A DNA stretch of 64,000 nt from Streptomyces showdoensis (lineage in GTDB: Bacteria; Actinomycetota; Actinomycetes; Streptomycetales; Streptomycetaceae), in NCBI RefSeq assembly GCF_039535475.1, contig NZ_BAAAXG010000006.1, forward strand, positions 62,001 through 126,000, read 5' to 3'. The position numbers and the translations under genes were made by a program. The first letter of the stretch is position 1, and each line of letters opens with the position of its first letter. The notes below the pieces were generated by a model. It did no database searches. It had not been told where the DNA came from and worked only from the letters and a program-made list of their open reading frames with translations. Of this stretch, positions 18,441-26,889 are shown in pieces.

Positions 18441-18517
18441 GGGTCCGGATCCGGGTCCGGGTCCGGGTCCGGGTCCGGACTCCGGTTCCGGTTCCGGGTT
18501 CCGTCCGGGGTTCCGGG
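18441..18517 (+). repeat. GGGTCC tandem repeat tract
   Basis: Immediately after the universal stress gene the hexamer GGGTCC is repeated about five times and decays into GGTTCC units. It lies between convergent genes and encodes nothing obvious; copy number is likely to vary between strains. Confidence 0.6.
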
Positions 18518-18528
18518 AAGTCGGGAGG

Positions 18529-19719
18529 CTACTCCCCCATGACCAGGCCCTCGCGGGCGGCGCCGCGGCCGAGGACGACCTCGCGGATGGTGTCGCGGGT
18601 GTCGGTGTACTGCAGCTCGCCCTTCCGGATCGCCTCGTTGAGGTTCACGACCCGGCCGCGGGCGGTGTCGAAGAACTGCGGGACGAACTCGGCCTTGGTG
18701 ACCTGCCAGCGCGCGCCGGGTACGGCCGGCGGGGCGAAGGTGAAGCGGGCCAGGGTGCCCTGGTTGCCGCGCCCGTCGTGGGAGCCCTCGTAGTTGATCA
18801 TGTCGCCGGCGATCTGGTCGCCCATGCCGTACACGATCCAGGTGCCGTTGACCTTCTCGTACGCCTGCGGGACGTGGGCGTGCGTGCCGAGCACGAGGTC
18901 GATGTCGGGGCGGTCGCCGGTGCGCGAGGCGGTGAGGGCGCGGCCGAGGGTGAGCTGCCGGTCGTCGGGTTCGGTCTGCCACTCGGTGCCCCAGTGGACG
19001 GAGACCACCACGACGTCGGCCCCGGCCCTGCGGGCGGCCCGGGCGTCGGCGACGATCTTCCGCTCGTCGATCACGTTGACGGCCCAGGGCTGCCCCTCGG
19101 GCAGCGGGTAGCCGTTGGTGTCGTAGGTGTAGGCCAGCTGGGCCACGGTGGCGCCGCCCGCCCTGAGGAGGGCCGGCCTGGCCGCCTCCTCGGCGGTGCG
19201 GGCCGAACCGGCGTGCCGTACGCCCGCCTTGTCGAGGGCGTCGAGGGTGCGGCGCAGTCCGGCGGCGCCGTCGTCCAGGGTGTGGTTGGAGGCGGTGGAG
19301 CAGGAGTCGTAGCCGGTCTCCCCGAGGGCGGCGGCGACCTCGGGCGGCGCCTTGAAGGCGGGGTAGCCGGTGTAGGGGCCGCCCTCCTCCCCGTAGACGG
19401 TCTCCATGTGGCAGATCGCCAGGTCGGCCCCGGAGACGACGGGTTTCACGCCGGACAGCATGGGGCGGAAGTCGTAGCCCGCGCCGCCCGCGTCGGCGTT
19501 GGCCTGGCGGATGACGGAGTCGTGCGGCAGGACGTCGCCGGAGGCGACGAGGGTGAAGCCGGCCGGTGCGGAGGCTCCCCCCGGGGCCGCGGGGTGGCGG
19601 GGCGTCCGGCCGGGGGCGGACGGGGTGGCGGGGGCACCGTCCTGGAGGACGCAGCCGCTGGCCGCGGCGAGCAGGAGGGCGGCGAGGGCCGCCGCGCCGG
19701 GTCGGGTGCGTGAGGTCAT
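18529..19719 (-). CDS. CapA-family lipoprotein (poly-gamma-glutamate synthesis-like metallophosphatase fold)
   Basis: A 396-residue lipoprotein. The lipobox LAAASGC places the lipid Cys at 23. The CapA/PGA_cap domain (about 55-360) shows the metallophosphoesterase-like pattern: VASGDVLPHDSV, SGADLAICHMETV, STASNHTLDDG, VVVVSVHWGTEWQ and VLGTHAHVPQAYE. Family members act at the cell surface in capsule or poly-gamma-glutamate handling; no capB or capC lies nearby, so a role in polymer synthesis is not supported here. GGAG lies upstream of the ATG. A strong nested palindrome sits 15-50 bases before the start. Confidence 0.88.
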   Translation of the reverse strand: MTSRTRPGAAALAALLLAAASGCVLQDGAPATPSAPGRTPRHPAAPGGASAPAGFTLVASGDVLPHDSVIRQANADAGGAGYDFRPMLSGVKPVVSGADLAICHMETVYGEEGGPYTGYPAFKAPPEVAAALGETGYDSCSTASNHTLDDGAAGLRRTLDALDKAGVRHAGSARTAEEAARPALLRAGGATVAQLAYTYDTNGYPLPEGQPWAVNVIDERKIVADARAARRAGADVVVVSVHWGTEWQTEPDDRQLTLGRALTASRTGDRPDIDLVLGTHAHVPQAYEKVNGTWIVYGMGDQIAGDMINYEGSHDGRGNQGTLARFTFAPPAVPGARWQVTKAEFVPQFFDTARGRVVNLNEAIRKGELQYTDTRDTIREVVLGRGAAREGLVMGE

Positions 19720-19733
19720 CTGCCGGGCTCCAC

Positions 19734-19768
19734 CAATTCATAGGATGAACATCTGTTCATTTGAATTG
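19734..19768. promoter_or_regulatory. nested palindromic operator upstream of capA-like gene
   Basis: A 16-base palindrome ATGAACATCTGTTCAT (19745-19760) is flanked by CAATTCA (19734-19740) and TGAATTG (19762-19768), giving two concentric dyads. It lies in AT-rich sequence directly upstream of the CapA-like gene, and about 180 bases upstream of the sigma factor. TetR, GntR or LacI type binding is plausible. Confidence 0.6.
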
Positions 19769-19948
19769 ACCGTCGGTGAAGGCCCCAGTCAAGGGTCATT
19801 GCCGCGGATCGCCCCAAACCCCGCTGAATCGGACGCAACGCTTCCGGTCGACCGCTCACCGCACCGTTCACCGCGCGGTGCGACCGTTCGTCGCAGACCG
19901 CTGTCCGTTCCCTGTCCCCGACCGCCCGGATGCGTTCGGATACCGCCC

Positions 19949-20509
19949 ATGACCACGGCAACCACCGACGAGCGGACCCTGAAGGAACTCCAGTCCGAGC
20001 ACGGACAGGCGCTGCTCGCCTTCCTGCTCAAACTGACCCACGGCGACCGGCAGCGCGCCGAGGACCTGGCGCAGGAGACCCTGGTGCGGGCCTGGCTGCA
20101 CCCCGAGGCCTTCGCCGCGCCCTACGAGTCGATGCGCCCCTGGCTCTTCACGGTCGCCCGGCGCCTCGCCATCGACGCGCGCCGCTCCCGGCTCGCCCGC
20201 CCCGCCGAGATCGGCGACGGCGTGCTCGCCGTCACCGCCGACCCGGCCGACGCCACCGAGTCGGCCGACGCGGCCCTCGACGTACGGGCCGCGGTGCGCG
20301 ACCTCAGCCCGGAGCACCGCGCGGTCCTCGTCCGGCTCTACTTCCACGGCCTGACCGTCAACGAGGCCGCCGCCGAACTCGGCATCCCGGCCGGCACGGT
20401 CAAGTCCCGCTCGCACTACGCGCTGCGCCTGCTGGGACGGCGGCTGCCCGGCTACCGACCGCCCCGGCGCACGCCCGTTGCCCGGCCGCTCGTCGCCGCC
20501 CCACAATGA
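19949..20509 (+). CDS. ECF-type RNA polymerase sigma factor
   Basis: A 186-residue sigma factor. Region 2 (about 15-85) contains RAEDLAQETLVRAWLHPEAF and RPWLFTVARRLAIDARR. Region 4 (about 115-170) contains LSPEHRAVLVRLYFHGLTV, then the helix-turn-helix ending in GTVKSRSHYALRLL. The ATG at 19949 is the likely start; a longer open frame upstream reads through promoter sequence. Most sigma factors of this group are followed by a zinc-binding anti-sigma gene, but here the next gene is a thioesterase four bases after the stop. The promoter it reads cannot be told from this sequence. Confidence 0.9.
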   Translation: MTTATTDERTLKELQSEHGQALLAFLLKLTHGDRQRAEDLAQETLVRAWLHPEAFAAPYESMRPWLFTVARRLAIDARRSRLARPAEIGDGVLAVTADPADATESADAALDVRAAVRDLSPEHRAVLVRLYFHGLTVNEAAAELGIPAGTVKSRSHYALRLLGRRLPGYRPPRRTPVARPLVAAPQ

Positions 20510-20513
20510 TCCG

Positions 20514-20927
20514 GTGACGCTGACTCTCGCCGCCGCCGAAAAGGTCCTCGCCGACAACTTCGCCCCCTGGGTGCTCGATCTGGGGCTCACCGTGGCCTCG
20601 GTCGACGGTCAGGAGGCCGTCCTCCGGCTCCCCTGGTCCGAGCGGCTCGCCCGGGAGGGCGGCGGCCTGTCGGGGCAGGCGCTGATGGCCGCGGCCGACA
20701 CGGCGACGGTGCTCGCGGTGGCCGCCGCCCGCGGCGGCTTCGTACCGATGACCACCGTCCAGCAGTCGATCAGCTTCCAGCGCGCGGTGGTCGGCGCCGA
20801 CGTCCTCGTGCGGGCGCGGCTGACCAAGGCGGGCAGGCGGATGGCGTTCGCGGACATCACCATGACCGCCGAGGGGAGCGAGGAGACGGCCGCCCACGCG
20901 ACGGCGGTGTACGCGCTCCTCGGCTGA
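20514..20927 (+). CDS. PaaI-family hotdog thioesterase
   Basis: A 137-residue single hotdog domain acting on acyl-CoA thioesters. The pattern LSGQALMAAADTATVLAV (about 56-73) followed by MTTVQQSISFQRAVVGADV matches the PaaI/YbgC-like catalytic helix and strand. I use the GTG four bases after the sigma-factor stop as start, because the domain begins there; this implies tight coupling with the sigma gene. Substrate unknown. Confidence 0.85.
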   Translation: MTLTLAAAEKVLADNFAPWVLDLGLTVASVDGQEAVLRLPWSERLAREGGGLSGQALMAAADTATVLAVAAARGGFVPMTTVQQSISFQRAVVGADVLVRARLTKAGRRMAFADITMTAEGSEETAAHATAVYALLG

Positions 20928-21110
20928 CCTCCACGAGCGCTCCCGCCCCGCACCTCACCCGAGTCACACGGCTCCCACCTGCACCGATGCGGCGGGGGCC
21001 GTATCCGGAACCGCTCGGGCGAGTTGAGCAAAGTGCGCCCCGCGCACGTGCTTCCTGGTGGAGGCTCGTCGTCGGGGCCTCGTGAGGGACGTCCGGGAGA
21101 AGGTGGAGCG

Positions 21111-21590
21111 TTGCTGCCCGAGAGCACGAACGGCGCCGGCGGGGGCGGGCTCGCCGTCCCCATGGACTGGCTGTGCGCCGAGTACGCCGCCGACGACCTG
21201 CTGCGCACCAGCGGCCTCGTCGAGCCGGGTTCGCTGGAGTTCCGCGCCGGACTCCAGGCACTGGCCCTGACCGTCCACCTCTCCGGCCCCGGGGTGGAGG
21301 AGTGGCTGTGGCGCACCTCCCACGACCATCCCTGGTCCGGCTGGGTCGAGGGCCGGCTCGCCGCGCCGGCCGCCCTGACCGACCCCGGGCCCGATCTGGC
21401 CCTGGCCCTGGCCACCTGGCGGCGGCTGAGCGCCACCGAGCTGCGCGCCGCCGACCTGGCGGACCTCGCGGGAGTGGCCGGGCCGGTCCCCGCGTCACCG
21501 GCGGCCGGCATCGACGAGGACCGTCAGGTGTGGCTCCCCGCCTGGCAGTTGGGCGTGGCCCTCGCCCATCTCGCGCTGCACCTGCACTGA
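21111..21590 (+). CDS. hypothetical protein, unrecognised
   Basis: About 160 residues from a TTG preceded by a GAAGG-type ribosome site; longer in-frame starts back to 21024 exist but encode a Gly/Pro-rich shadow-like stretch. The body is mostly helical and acidic (MDWLCAEYAADDLLRTSGLV, GVEEWLWRTSHDHPWSGWVEG, AWQLGVALAHLALHLH), with no membrane segment and no motif that I recognise. Third-codon GC supports coding. It is convergent with the LytS-type kinase gene. Confidence 0.6.
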   Translation: MLPESTNGAGGGGLAVPMDWLCAEYAADDLLRTSGLVEPGSLEFRAGLQALALTVHLSGPGVEEWLWRTSHDHPWSGWVEGRLAAPAALTDPGPDLALALATWRRLSATELRAADLADLAGVAGPVPASPAAGIDEDRQVWLPAWQLGVALAHLALHLH

Positions 21591-21603
21591 CCGCGCGGAC
21601 CCC

Positions 21604-22809
21604 TCAGGCCGCGGGATGGACCCCGGGCCGGTACTTGGGCACGCGCACGGTCACCTTCATCCCCGCGCCGAGGCCCGTCTCGATGACGAGGCCGTGCTCC
21701 GGCCCGTACACCTGGCGCAGCCGCTCGTCGACGTTGCTCAGGCCGATCCCCGAGGCCGAGGGGCGCTCCCCGCGCAGGATCGCGCGCAGCTCCTCGGGAT
21801 CCATGCCGACGCCGTCGTCCTCGATGGTGACGACCGCCTCGGCGCCCGCGTCGTGGGCCGCGATGACGATCCGGCAGCCCTCGGCGGAGTCCTCCAGGCC
21901 GTGCTTGACGGCGTTCTCCACCAGCGGCTGGAGGCAGAGGAAGGGCAGCGCCACGGTCAGCACCTCGGGGGCGATCCGCAGGGTGACCGTGAGCCGCTCG
22001 CCGAAGCGGGCCCCGGCGAGCGCCAAGTACTGCTCGATGGAGCGCAGTTCGTCGGCGAGCCGGGCGAACTCGCCGTGCCTGCGGAAGGAGTAGCGGGTGA
22101 AGTCGGCGAACTCCAGCAGGAGCTCGCGGGCCCGCTCGGGGTCGGTGCGGACGAACGAGGCTATGGCGGCGAGGGAGTTGAAGATGAAGTGCGGGGAGAT
22201 CTGGGCGCGCAGGGCCCGGATCTCGGCCTCCACGATCCGGGTGCGGGAGCGGTCGAGCTCGGCCAGTTCGAGCTGGACGGATACCCAGCGGGCCACCTCG
22301 GTGGCCGCCCGCACCAGCACCGCCGACTCCCGCGAGCCGTAGGCCACGAGCGCGCCGAGCACCCCGTCCTCGCCGGTGAGCGGGGCGACCACCGCCCAGC
22401 GCAGCGGGCAGGAGTCGTCGGCGCAGCCCGTGTGCGCCGAGTGGCTGCGGCCCGAGGCGAGGGTCTCGGCGACGAGTTCGGCGACCCGCTCGCGGTGGTG
22501 TCCGCCGCCGGGCCCGTCCCAGGCGAGCACCTCCGCGCGGTCGGCGAGGCACAGCGCCTCGGTGCCGAGCAGGGAGCGCAGCCGTCCGGCGGCCCGGGCC
22601 GCGGTCTCCTCGGTGAGCCCGGCGCGCAGCGGGGGCGCGGCGAGCGAGGCGGTGTGCAGGGTGTGGAAGGTGGCCCGCTCGACGGGGGTGCCGAGGCCGG
22701 GGTCGGCGGAACGCCGGCCGCGGCGGGCGGTGATCCGGCCGAGGACGAAGCCGACGGCGAGCAGGACGGCCCCGACGGCGCCCGCCGCGGCCAGTGCGAT
22801 GCCGCTCAC
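21604..22809 (-). CDS. LytS/YehU-type sensor histidine kinase
   Basis: A 401-residue kinase. One N-terminal membrane segment (about 5-24), a GAF-like sensor region (about 45-185) with a Cys pair (CADDSC, 129-134), then the His_kinase domain with the phospho-acceptor at His207 (AQISPHFIFNSLAAI) and a HATPase domain with PLVENAVKHGLE, EDDGVGMD and GIGLSNVDERLR. The GTG start overlaps the symporter stop (GTGA). Partner is almost certainly the LytTR response regulator three genes upstream in the same run, so sensor, transporter and regulator form one module. Confidence 0.93.
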   Translation of the reverse strand: MSGIALAAAGAVGAVLLAVGFVLGRITARRGRRSADPGLGTPVERATFHTLHTASLAAPPLRAGLTEETAARAAGRLRSLLGTEALCLADRAEVLAWDGPGGGHHRERVAELVAETLASGRSHSAHTGCADDSCPLRWAVVAPLTGEDGVLGALVAYGSRESAVLVRAATEVARWVSVQLELAELDRSRTRIVEAEIRALRAQISPHFIFNSLAAIASFVRTDPERARELLLEFADFTRYSFRRHGEFARLADELRSIEQYLALAGARFGERLTVTLRIAPEVLTVALPFLCLQPLVENAVKHGLEDSAEGCRIVIAAHDAGAEAVVTIEDDGVGMDPEELRAILRGERPSASGIGLSNVDERLRQVYGPEHGLVIETGLGAGMKVTVRVPKYRPGVHPAA

Positions 22810-24608
22810 CGCCCGGCCGCCTTCGGCGCAGCCCCGGCCGGGCCCGGCTCCCGTGGCTCCGGACGGCCGCTGAGCTCCTCCGGCAGGTGCAGCCGGGCCA
22901 GGATCGCCGGGGTCCCGGCGGGCACCCGGCGCGGGGTGGCCAGCGACACCAGGACCATGCTGAGGAAGCCGAGCGGCACCGACCAGACCGCGGGCCAGGC
23001 CATCAGGGTGTGCGGCCAGCCGGCCGGCGGCAGTCCGGCCCGGGTCGCCATCACGGCGGCGAGCGCCGAGCCGCCGCCGAGGAGCAGTCCGGCGGCCGCG
23101 CCGGGCGGGGTGAGCCGCCGCCACCAGATGCCGAGGACGAGCAGCGGGCAGAACGAGGAGGCGGAGACGGCGAAGGCGAGGCCCACGGCGTCGGCGACCG
23201 GCACCTTGGAGGCGACCAGGCCGACGGCCAGCGGCACGGCCGTGGCCAGCAGGGTCGCCAGCCGGAAGTGCCGTACGCCCCGGGAGGGCAGCACGTCCTG
23301 GGTGAGCACGCCGGCCACCGACATGGTGAGTCCCGAGGCGGTCGACAGGAAGGCGGCGAAGGCGCCGCCCGCGAGGAGCGCGCCCAGCAGGTCGCCGAGG
23401 GCCCCGCCGAGCATCCGTTCGGGCAGCACGAGCACGGCGGCGTCGGCGGCGCCGGTCAGGGCGAGTTCGGGGGCGTAGATCCGGCCGAGCGCCCCGTACA
23501 GCGGCGGCAGCAGGTAGAAGACGCCGACCAGGACGAGGACCACGAGGGTGGTGCGGCGGGCGGCGCGGCCGTGCGGGCTGGTGTAGAAGCGGACGGCGAC
23601 GTGGGGCAGGCCCATGGTGCCGAGGAAGGTCGCGAGGATCAGACCGTAGGTGGCGTACAGCTGCTGCCCGTCGCGGCCGCCGGCCAGGGGCTGGGACCAG
23701 CCGGGCGAAGCGAGTGGGGGGTCCCCCCGGCCGAAGGCCGGGGGAGGATCGGTTTCCGTCCCGGTCCGGCGCGGGACGGGCGCGCCCTCGGGGAAGGCGA
23801 GCGCGGTGCCCGCCTCCACCCGGTGGGTGCCCGGGGCGAGGGTGACGCCGTCGCCGTCGTACGCGCGGGAGTCGACGCGGCCGGTGACGGTGAGCGTCAG
23901 CGGGGCGTCGACCTCGATCCGTACGGTCTCGGCGAGCCGGACCGCGGTGGTCCCGTGGAGGACGGCGGGGGCGTCGAAGCGGGCGCGCGGGGCGCCGTCC
24001 CCGTGCCAGGCGGCGGCGAGGAAGAGCACCGGGACGAGCAGGGCGGTGAGCTTGAGCCAGTACTGGAAGGCCTGGACGAAGGTGATGCTGCGCATGCCGC
24101 CGGCGGCGACGATGCCGGTGACGACGAGCGCGACGAGCAGGCCGCCGACCCAGTCGGGGGCACCGGTGAGGATCTCCAGGGTGAGGCCCGCGCCCTGGAG
24201 CTGGGGCAGCAGGTAGAGCCAGCAGACGCCGACGACGAAGAGGCTGGCGAGCCGCCGGAGCTGGGGGGACTCGAGCCGGGCCTCGGCGAAGTCGGAGAGG
24301 GTGTACGCCCCGGAACGGCGCAGTGGGGCGGCGACGAGGAGCAGCAGGACGAGGTAGCCGGCGGTGTAGCCGACCGGGTACCAGAGCATGTCGGGGCCCT
24401 GGACGAGGACGAGTCCGGCGATGCCGAGGAAGGAGGCGGCGGAGAGGTACTCGCCGCTGATGGCGGCCGCGTTGAGGCGGGGGCCGACGGTGCGGGAGGC
24501 CACGTAGAAGTCGGAGGTGGTGCGGGAGATGCGCAGGCCGAGGGCGCCGATGAGGACGGTGGCGAGGACGACGGCGGTGACGGCGGCGATCGCGTAGGTG
24601 TGGTTCAC
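22806..24608 (-). CDS. solute:sodium symporter (ActP-like)
   Basis: A 600-residue SSS-family transporter with about 13 membrane segments. It begins HTYAIAAVTAVVLATVLIG and includes SRTTSDFYVASRTVGP and AISGEYLSAASFLGIAG, close to the cation/acetate symporter ActP. An unusual extracytoplasmic loop of about 110 residues (about 205-315) with a beta-rich stretch separates two halves; part of it is encoded by a palindromic DNA element. Preceded by a DUF485 gene, its usual partner. The regulators on both sides suggest induction by the transported carboxylate (acetate, pyruvate or similar; inference). Confidence 0.92.
   Translation of the reverse strand: MNHTYAIAAVTAVVLATVLIGALGLRISRTTSDFYVASRTVGPRLNAAAISGEYLSAASFLGIAGLVLVQGPDMLWYPVGYTAGYLVLLLLVAAPLRRSGAYTLSDFAEARLESPQLRRLASLFVVGVCWLYLLPQLQGAGLTLEILTGAPDWVGGLLVALVVTGIVAAGGMRSITFVQAFQYWLKLTALLVPVLFLAAAWHGDGAPRARFDAPAVLHGTTAVRLAETVRIEVDAPLTLTVTGRVDSRAYDGDGVTLAPGTHRVEAGTALAFPEGAPVPRRTGTETDPPPAFGRGDPPLASPGWSQPLAGGRDGQQLYATYGLILATFLGTMGLPHVAVRFYTSPHGRAARRTTLVVLVLVGVFYLLPPLYGALGRIYAPELALTGAADAAVLVLPERMLGGALGDLLGALLAGGAFAAFLSTASGLTMSVAGVLTQDVLPSRGVRHFRLATLLATAVPLAVGLVASKVPVADAVGLAFAVSASSFCPLLVLGIWWRRLTPPGAAAGLLLGGGSALAAVMATRAGLPPAGWPHTLMAWPAVWSVPLGFLSMVLVSLATPRRVPAGTPAILARLHLPEELSGRPEPREPGPAGAAPKAAGR
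23715..23747. repeat. palindromic element inside the symporter gene
   Basis: Two competing hairpins in 33 bases: G6 against C6 around a T (23716-23728) and CCCCCGGCC-GAA-GGCCGGGGG (23724-23744). It keeps the reading frame and encodes part of the extracytoplasmic loop. It resembles a dispersed Streptomyces palindromic repeat that I recall from other genomes. Confidence 0.55.
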
Positions 24609-24618
24609 GGGGCGGGGT

Positions 24619-25017
24619 TCACCGCTCGACGAGGCCGGTGAAGTCGCGTTCGTTGCGTTCGGCGCGGCGCACGTACCAGTGGGCCACGGCCCAGATGACG
24701 GGGTGGACGCCGACGCCGAGCACGGCCCAGACGGCGGCTTCGGGGGCGGGGAGGGCGAGCAGCAGCGGCAGCGGGCCGACGAGGAGGACGAGCGCGGCCA
24801 GGGCGGTGAGCGCGGTGCGCAGCTGGCTGCGCATCAGGGAGCGGACGTAGGTGTGCCCGAGGGTGGTCTGCTCGCTGATCTCGGAGCGGGCGGGCGGGTG
24901 CTGGGGCCGCGGGCGGGGCACGGCGCCGCCGTGGGCCGAGGCGTGGGTGACGGTCTCGCGCCGGGGCCGGGGGGCGTCCCGCCGGGCCTCGCCGGGGGGA
25001 GGGTGGTGCTCGGACAT
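24619..25017 (-). CDS. DUF485 small membrane protein
   Basis: A 132-residue protein with a Pro/His-rich cytoplasmic N terminus (about 1-45) and two membrane segments (ALTALAALVLLVGPLPLLLAL; AAVWAVLGVGVHPVIWAVAH) followed by WYVRRAERNERDFTGLVER. Family members precede ActP-type symporters and probably assist their assembly. It ends ten bases before the symporter start. I prefer the ATG at 25017 to one 18 bases upstream. Its own promoter may lie in the 93-base gap after the response regulator. Confidence 0.85.
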   Translation of the reverse strand: MSEHHPPPGEARRDAPRPRRETVTHASAHGGAVPRPRPQHPPARSEISEQTTLGHTYVRSLMRSQLRTALTALAALVLLVGPLPLLLALPAPEAAVWAVLGVGVHPVIWAVAHWYVRRAERNERDFTGLVER

Positions 25018-25110
25018 CGCCGTCCGCTCTCTCACGGTCTGCTGGGCCCGTGGAGTGTAGGCAGAAGGGGTCGGGGCCCGGTAGGGGGCGGGAGGAGGGC
25101 CTGTCAGGTC

Positions 25111-25920
25111 CTACGGGGCGCGGCGCATGAGGAGGTCGCGCAGGTGGCGGGCGTGGCGGCGGGAGACGGCGAGTTCGGTGTCGCCGACCCTCACGGAGGT
25201 CGCGCCGCCGTCGAGGCGGAGTTCGTCGATGCGGGCGAGGGCGACGAGGTGGCTGCGGTGGATGCGGACGAAGCCGCGGGCGGCCCACCGCTCCTCCAGG
25301 GCGGACAGCGGGATGCGGACGAGGTGGCTGCCGTGGTCGGTGTGCAGCCGGGCGTAGTCGCCGTGCGCCTCCACGTAGGCGATGGCGTCGACGGGCACGA
25401 AGCGGGTGACGCCGCCGAGTTCGACGGCGATCTGCTCGGGGGCGGACACCGGGGCGGTGGCGTGCACCAGGTCGTGGACGCGGCGGACGGCCTCGGCGAG
25501 GCGTTCGCGGCGCACGGGCTTGAGCACGTAGTCGACGGCCTCCAGGTCGAAGGCCTGGACGGCGAAGCCCTCGTGGGCGGTGACGAAGACGATGAGCGGC
25601 GGCCGGGCGAAGCGGCCGAGCAGCCGGGCCAGGTCGAGGCCGCCGAGTCCGGGCATGTGGATGTCGAGGAACAGCACATCGATGGCGCTGTTGGCGCTGT
25701 TGGCGCTGTTGGGGCTGTTGGCGCCGTCGGGGCCGGTGGCGTCGGCGGCGCCCTCCTCGCCGGTGCCCGGTCCCGGCTCCAGGGCGCGGCCGAGCCGGCG
25801 CAGCGCCTCGGTCGCGTCGCCCGCGCCCTCCGCGCTGCGCACCCGCGGGTCGGCCCGCAGCAGGTAGAGGAGCTCTCCGAGGGCCGGCGCCTCGTCGTCG
25901 ACGGCCAGTACGCGCAGCAT
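25111..25920 (-). CDS. LytTR-family response regulator
   Basis: A 269-residue regulator: receiver domain (1-150) with acidic pocket VDDE (8-10), phospho-acceptor Asp86 in LFLDIHMP and Lys in YVLKPV; LytTR DNA-binding domain (about 165-268) with FVPVDAIAYVEAHGDYARLHT and FVRIHRSHLVALARIDEL. The receiver carries an insertion of about 30 residues (about 48-79) ending in Asn-Ser-Ala repeats. It starts 30 bases after the Fpg/Nei gene. Partner of the LytS-type kinase downstream; the likely target is the DUF485-symporter pair. Confidence 0.92.
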   Translation of the reverse strand: MLRVLAVDDEAPALGELLYLLRADPRVRSAEGAGDATEALRRLGRALEPGPGTGEEGAADATGPDGANSPNSANSANSAIDVLFLDIHMPGLGGLDLARLLGRFARPPLIVFVTAHEGFAVQAFDLEAVDYVLKPVRRERLAEAVRRVHDLVHATAPVSAPEQIAVELGGVTRFVPVDAIAYVEAHGDYARLHTDHGSHLVRIPLSALEERWAARGFVRIHRSHLVALARIDELRLDGGATSVRVGDTELAVSRRHARHLRDLLMRRAP

Positions 25921-25950
25921 GCGGGGAGTCTAGACACTCCTCGCGGGCGG

Positions 25951-26823
25951 CTACTTGAGGAGTTTCGACATGCGGCGGTCGGCGAGGGGCTTCCCGCCGG
26001 TCTGGCAGGTGGGGCAGTACTGCAGGGAGCTGTCGCTGAAGGAGACCTCGCGGATGGTGTCCCCGCAGACGGGGCAGGGTTCGCCGGTGCGGCCGTGGAC
26101 GCGCAGGCCGCTCTTCTTCTCCGCCTTGAGCTTGCCCGCGGCGAGTCCCCGGGAGCGCTCGACGGCTTCGGCGAGGGTCTCGCGCATCGCCGTGTGGAGA
26201 GCGGCGGTCTCCACGGGCGTGAGGTTCCGGGTGGGCTTGAACGGGGACATCCGGGCGACGTGCAGGATCTCGTCGCTGTACGCGTTGCCGATGCCCGCGA
26301 TGAGGCTCTGGTCGCGCAGCGCGCCCTTGATCTGGCGCCGTTCGCCGGCGAGCAGCGCGGTGAACGCGGCGAGGTCGAAGTCCGGGGCGAGCGGGTCGGG
26401 TCCGAGCCGGGCGACGCCGGGCACCTCGGCGGGGTCGCGGACCAGGTGGACGGCGAGGCGCTTGGTGGTGCCCGCCTCGGTGAGGTCGAAGCCGTCGCCC
26501 CCGGTGAGCGCGGTACGCAGGGCCAGCGGGCCCTTGCCCGGGCGGGGCGGCCCGTCGGGCAGCACGTCCTTCCACTGGAGCCAGCCGGCCCGGGCGAGGT
26601 GGACGAGCAGGTGGAGGCGGCCGGCCTCGCCCTCGGTGGCGATGTCGAGGAACTTGCCGTGCCGGGCGACTCCGGTGACCCGCGCCCCGTCGAGGGCGCC
26701 GAGCGGCGGGTCGTAGGTCTTGAGGACGCTGATCGCGACGGGCAGCACGCGGGCGATCTCCTTGCCCACGAGGTGTTCGTCCAGGAAGGCGCGGAGGGCT
26801 TCGACCTCGGGCAGTTCGGGCAT
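25951..26823 (-). CDS. Fpg/Nei-family DNA glycosylase
   Basis: A 290-residue base-excision repair glycosylase/AP lyase. It starts MPELPEVEALRAFLDEHL with the catalytic Pro2 and Glu3. The helix-two-turn-helix lies in DQSLIAGIGNAYSDEILH and the C-terminal zinc finger in CPVCGD...CPTCQTGGKPLADRR. The lesion (8-oxoguanine or oxidised pyrimidine) cannot be decided. It is preceded by a 15-base tandem repeat and followed closely by the response regulator gene on the same strand, so read-through is possible although function is unrelated. Confidence 0.93.
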   Translation of the reverse strand: MPELPEVEALRAFLDEHLVGKEIARVLPVAISVLKTYDPPLGALDGARVTGVARHGKFLDIATEGEAGRLHLLVHLARAGWLQWKDVLPDGPPRPGKGPLALRTALTGGDGFDLTEAGTTKRLAVHLVRDPAEVPGVARLGPDPLAPDFDLAAFTALLAGERRQIKGALRDQSLIAGIGNAYSDEILHVARMSPFKPTRNLTPVETAALHTAMRETLAEAVERSRGLAAGKLKAEKKSGLRVHGRTGEPCPVCGDTIREVSFSDSSLQYCPTCQTGGKPLADRRMSKLLK

Positions 26824-26889
26824 GCTCCCACCCTGCCGCACGGGGGCGCCGGACGCCCGCCGGGGCGCGGCCCCGCGCCCCGGTCCGTC

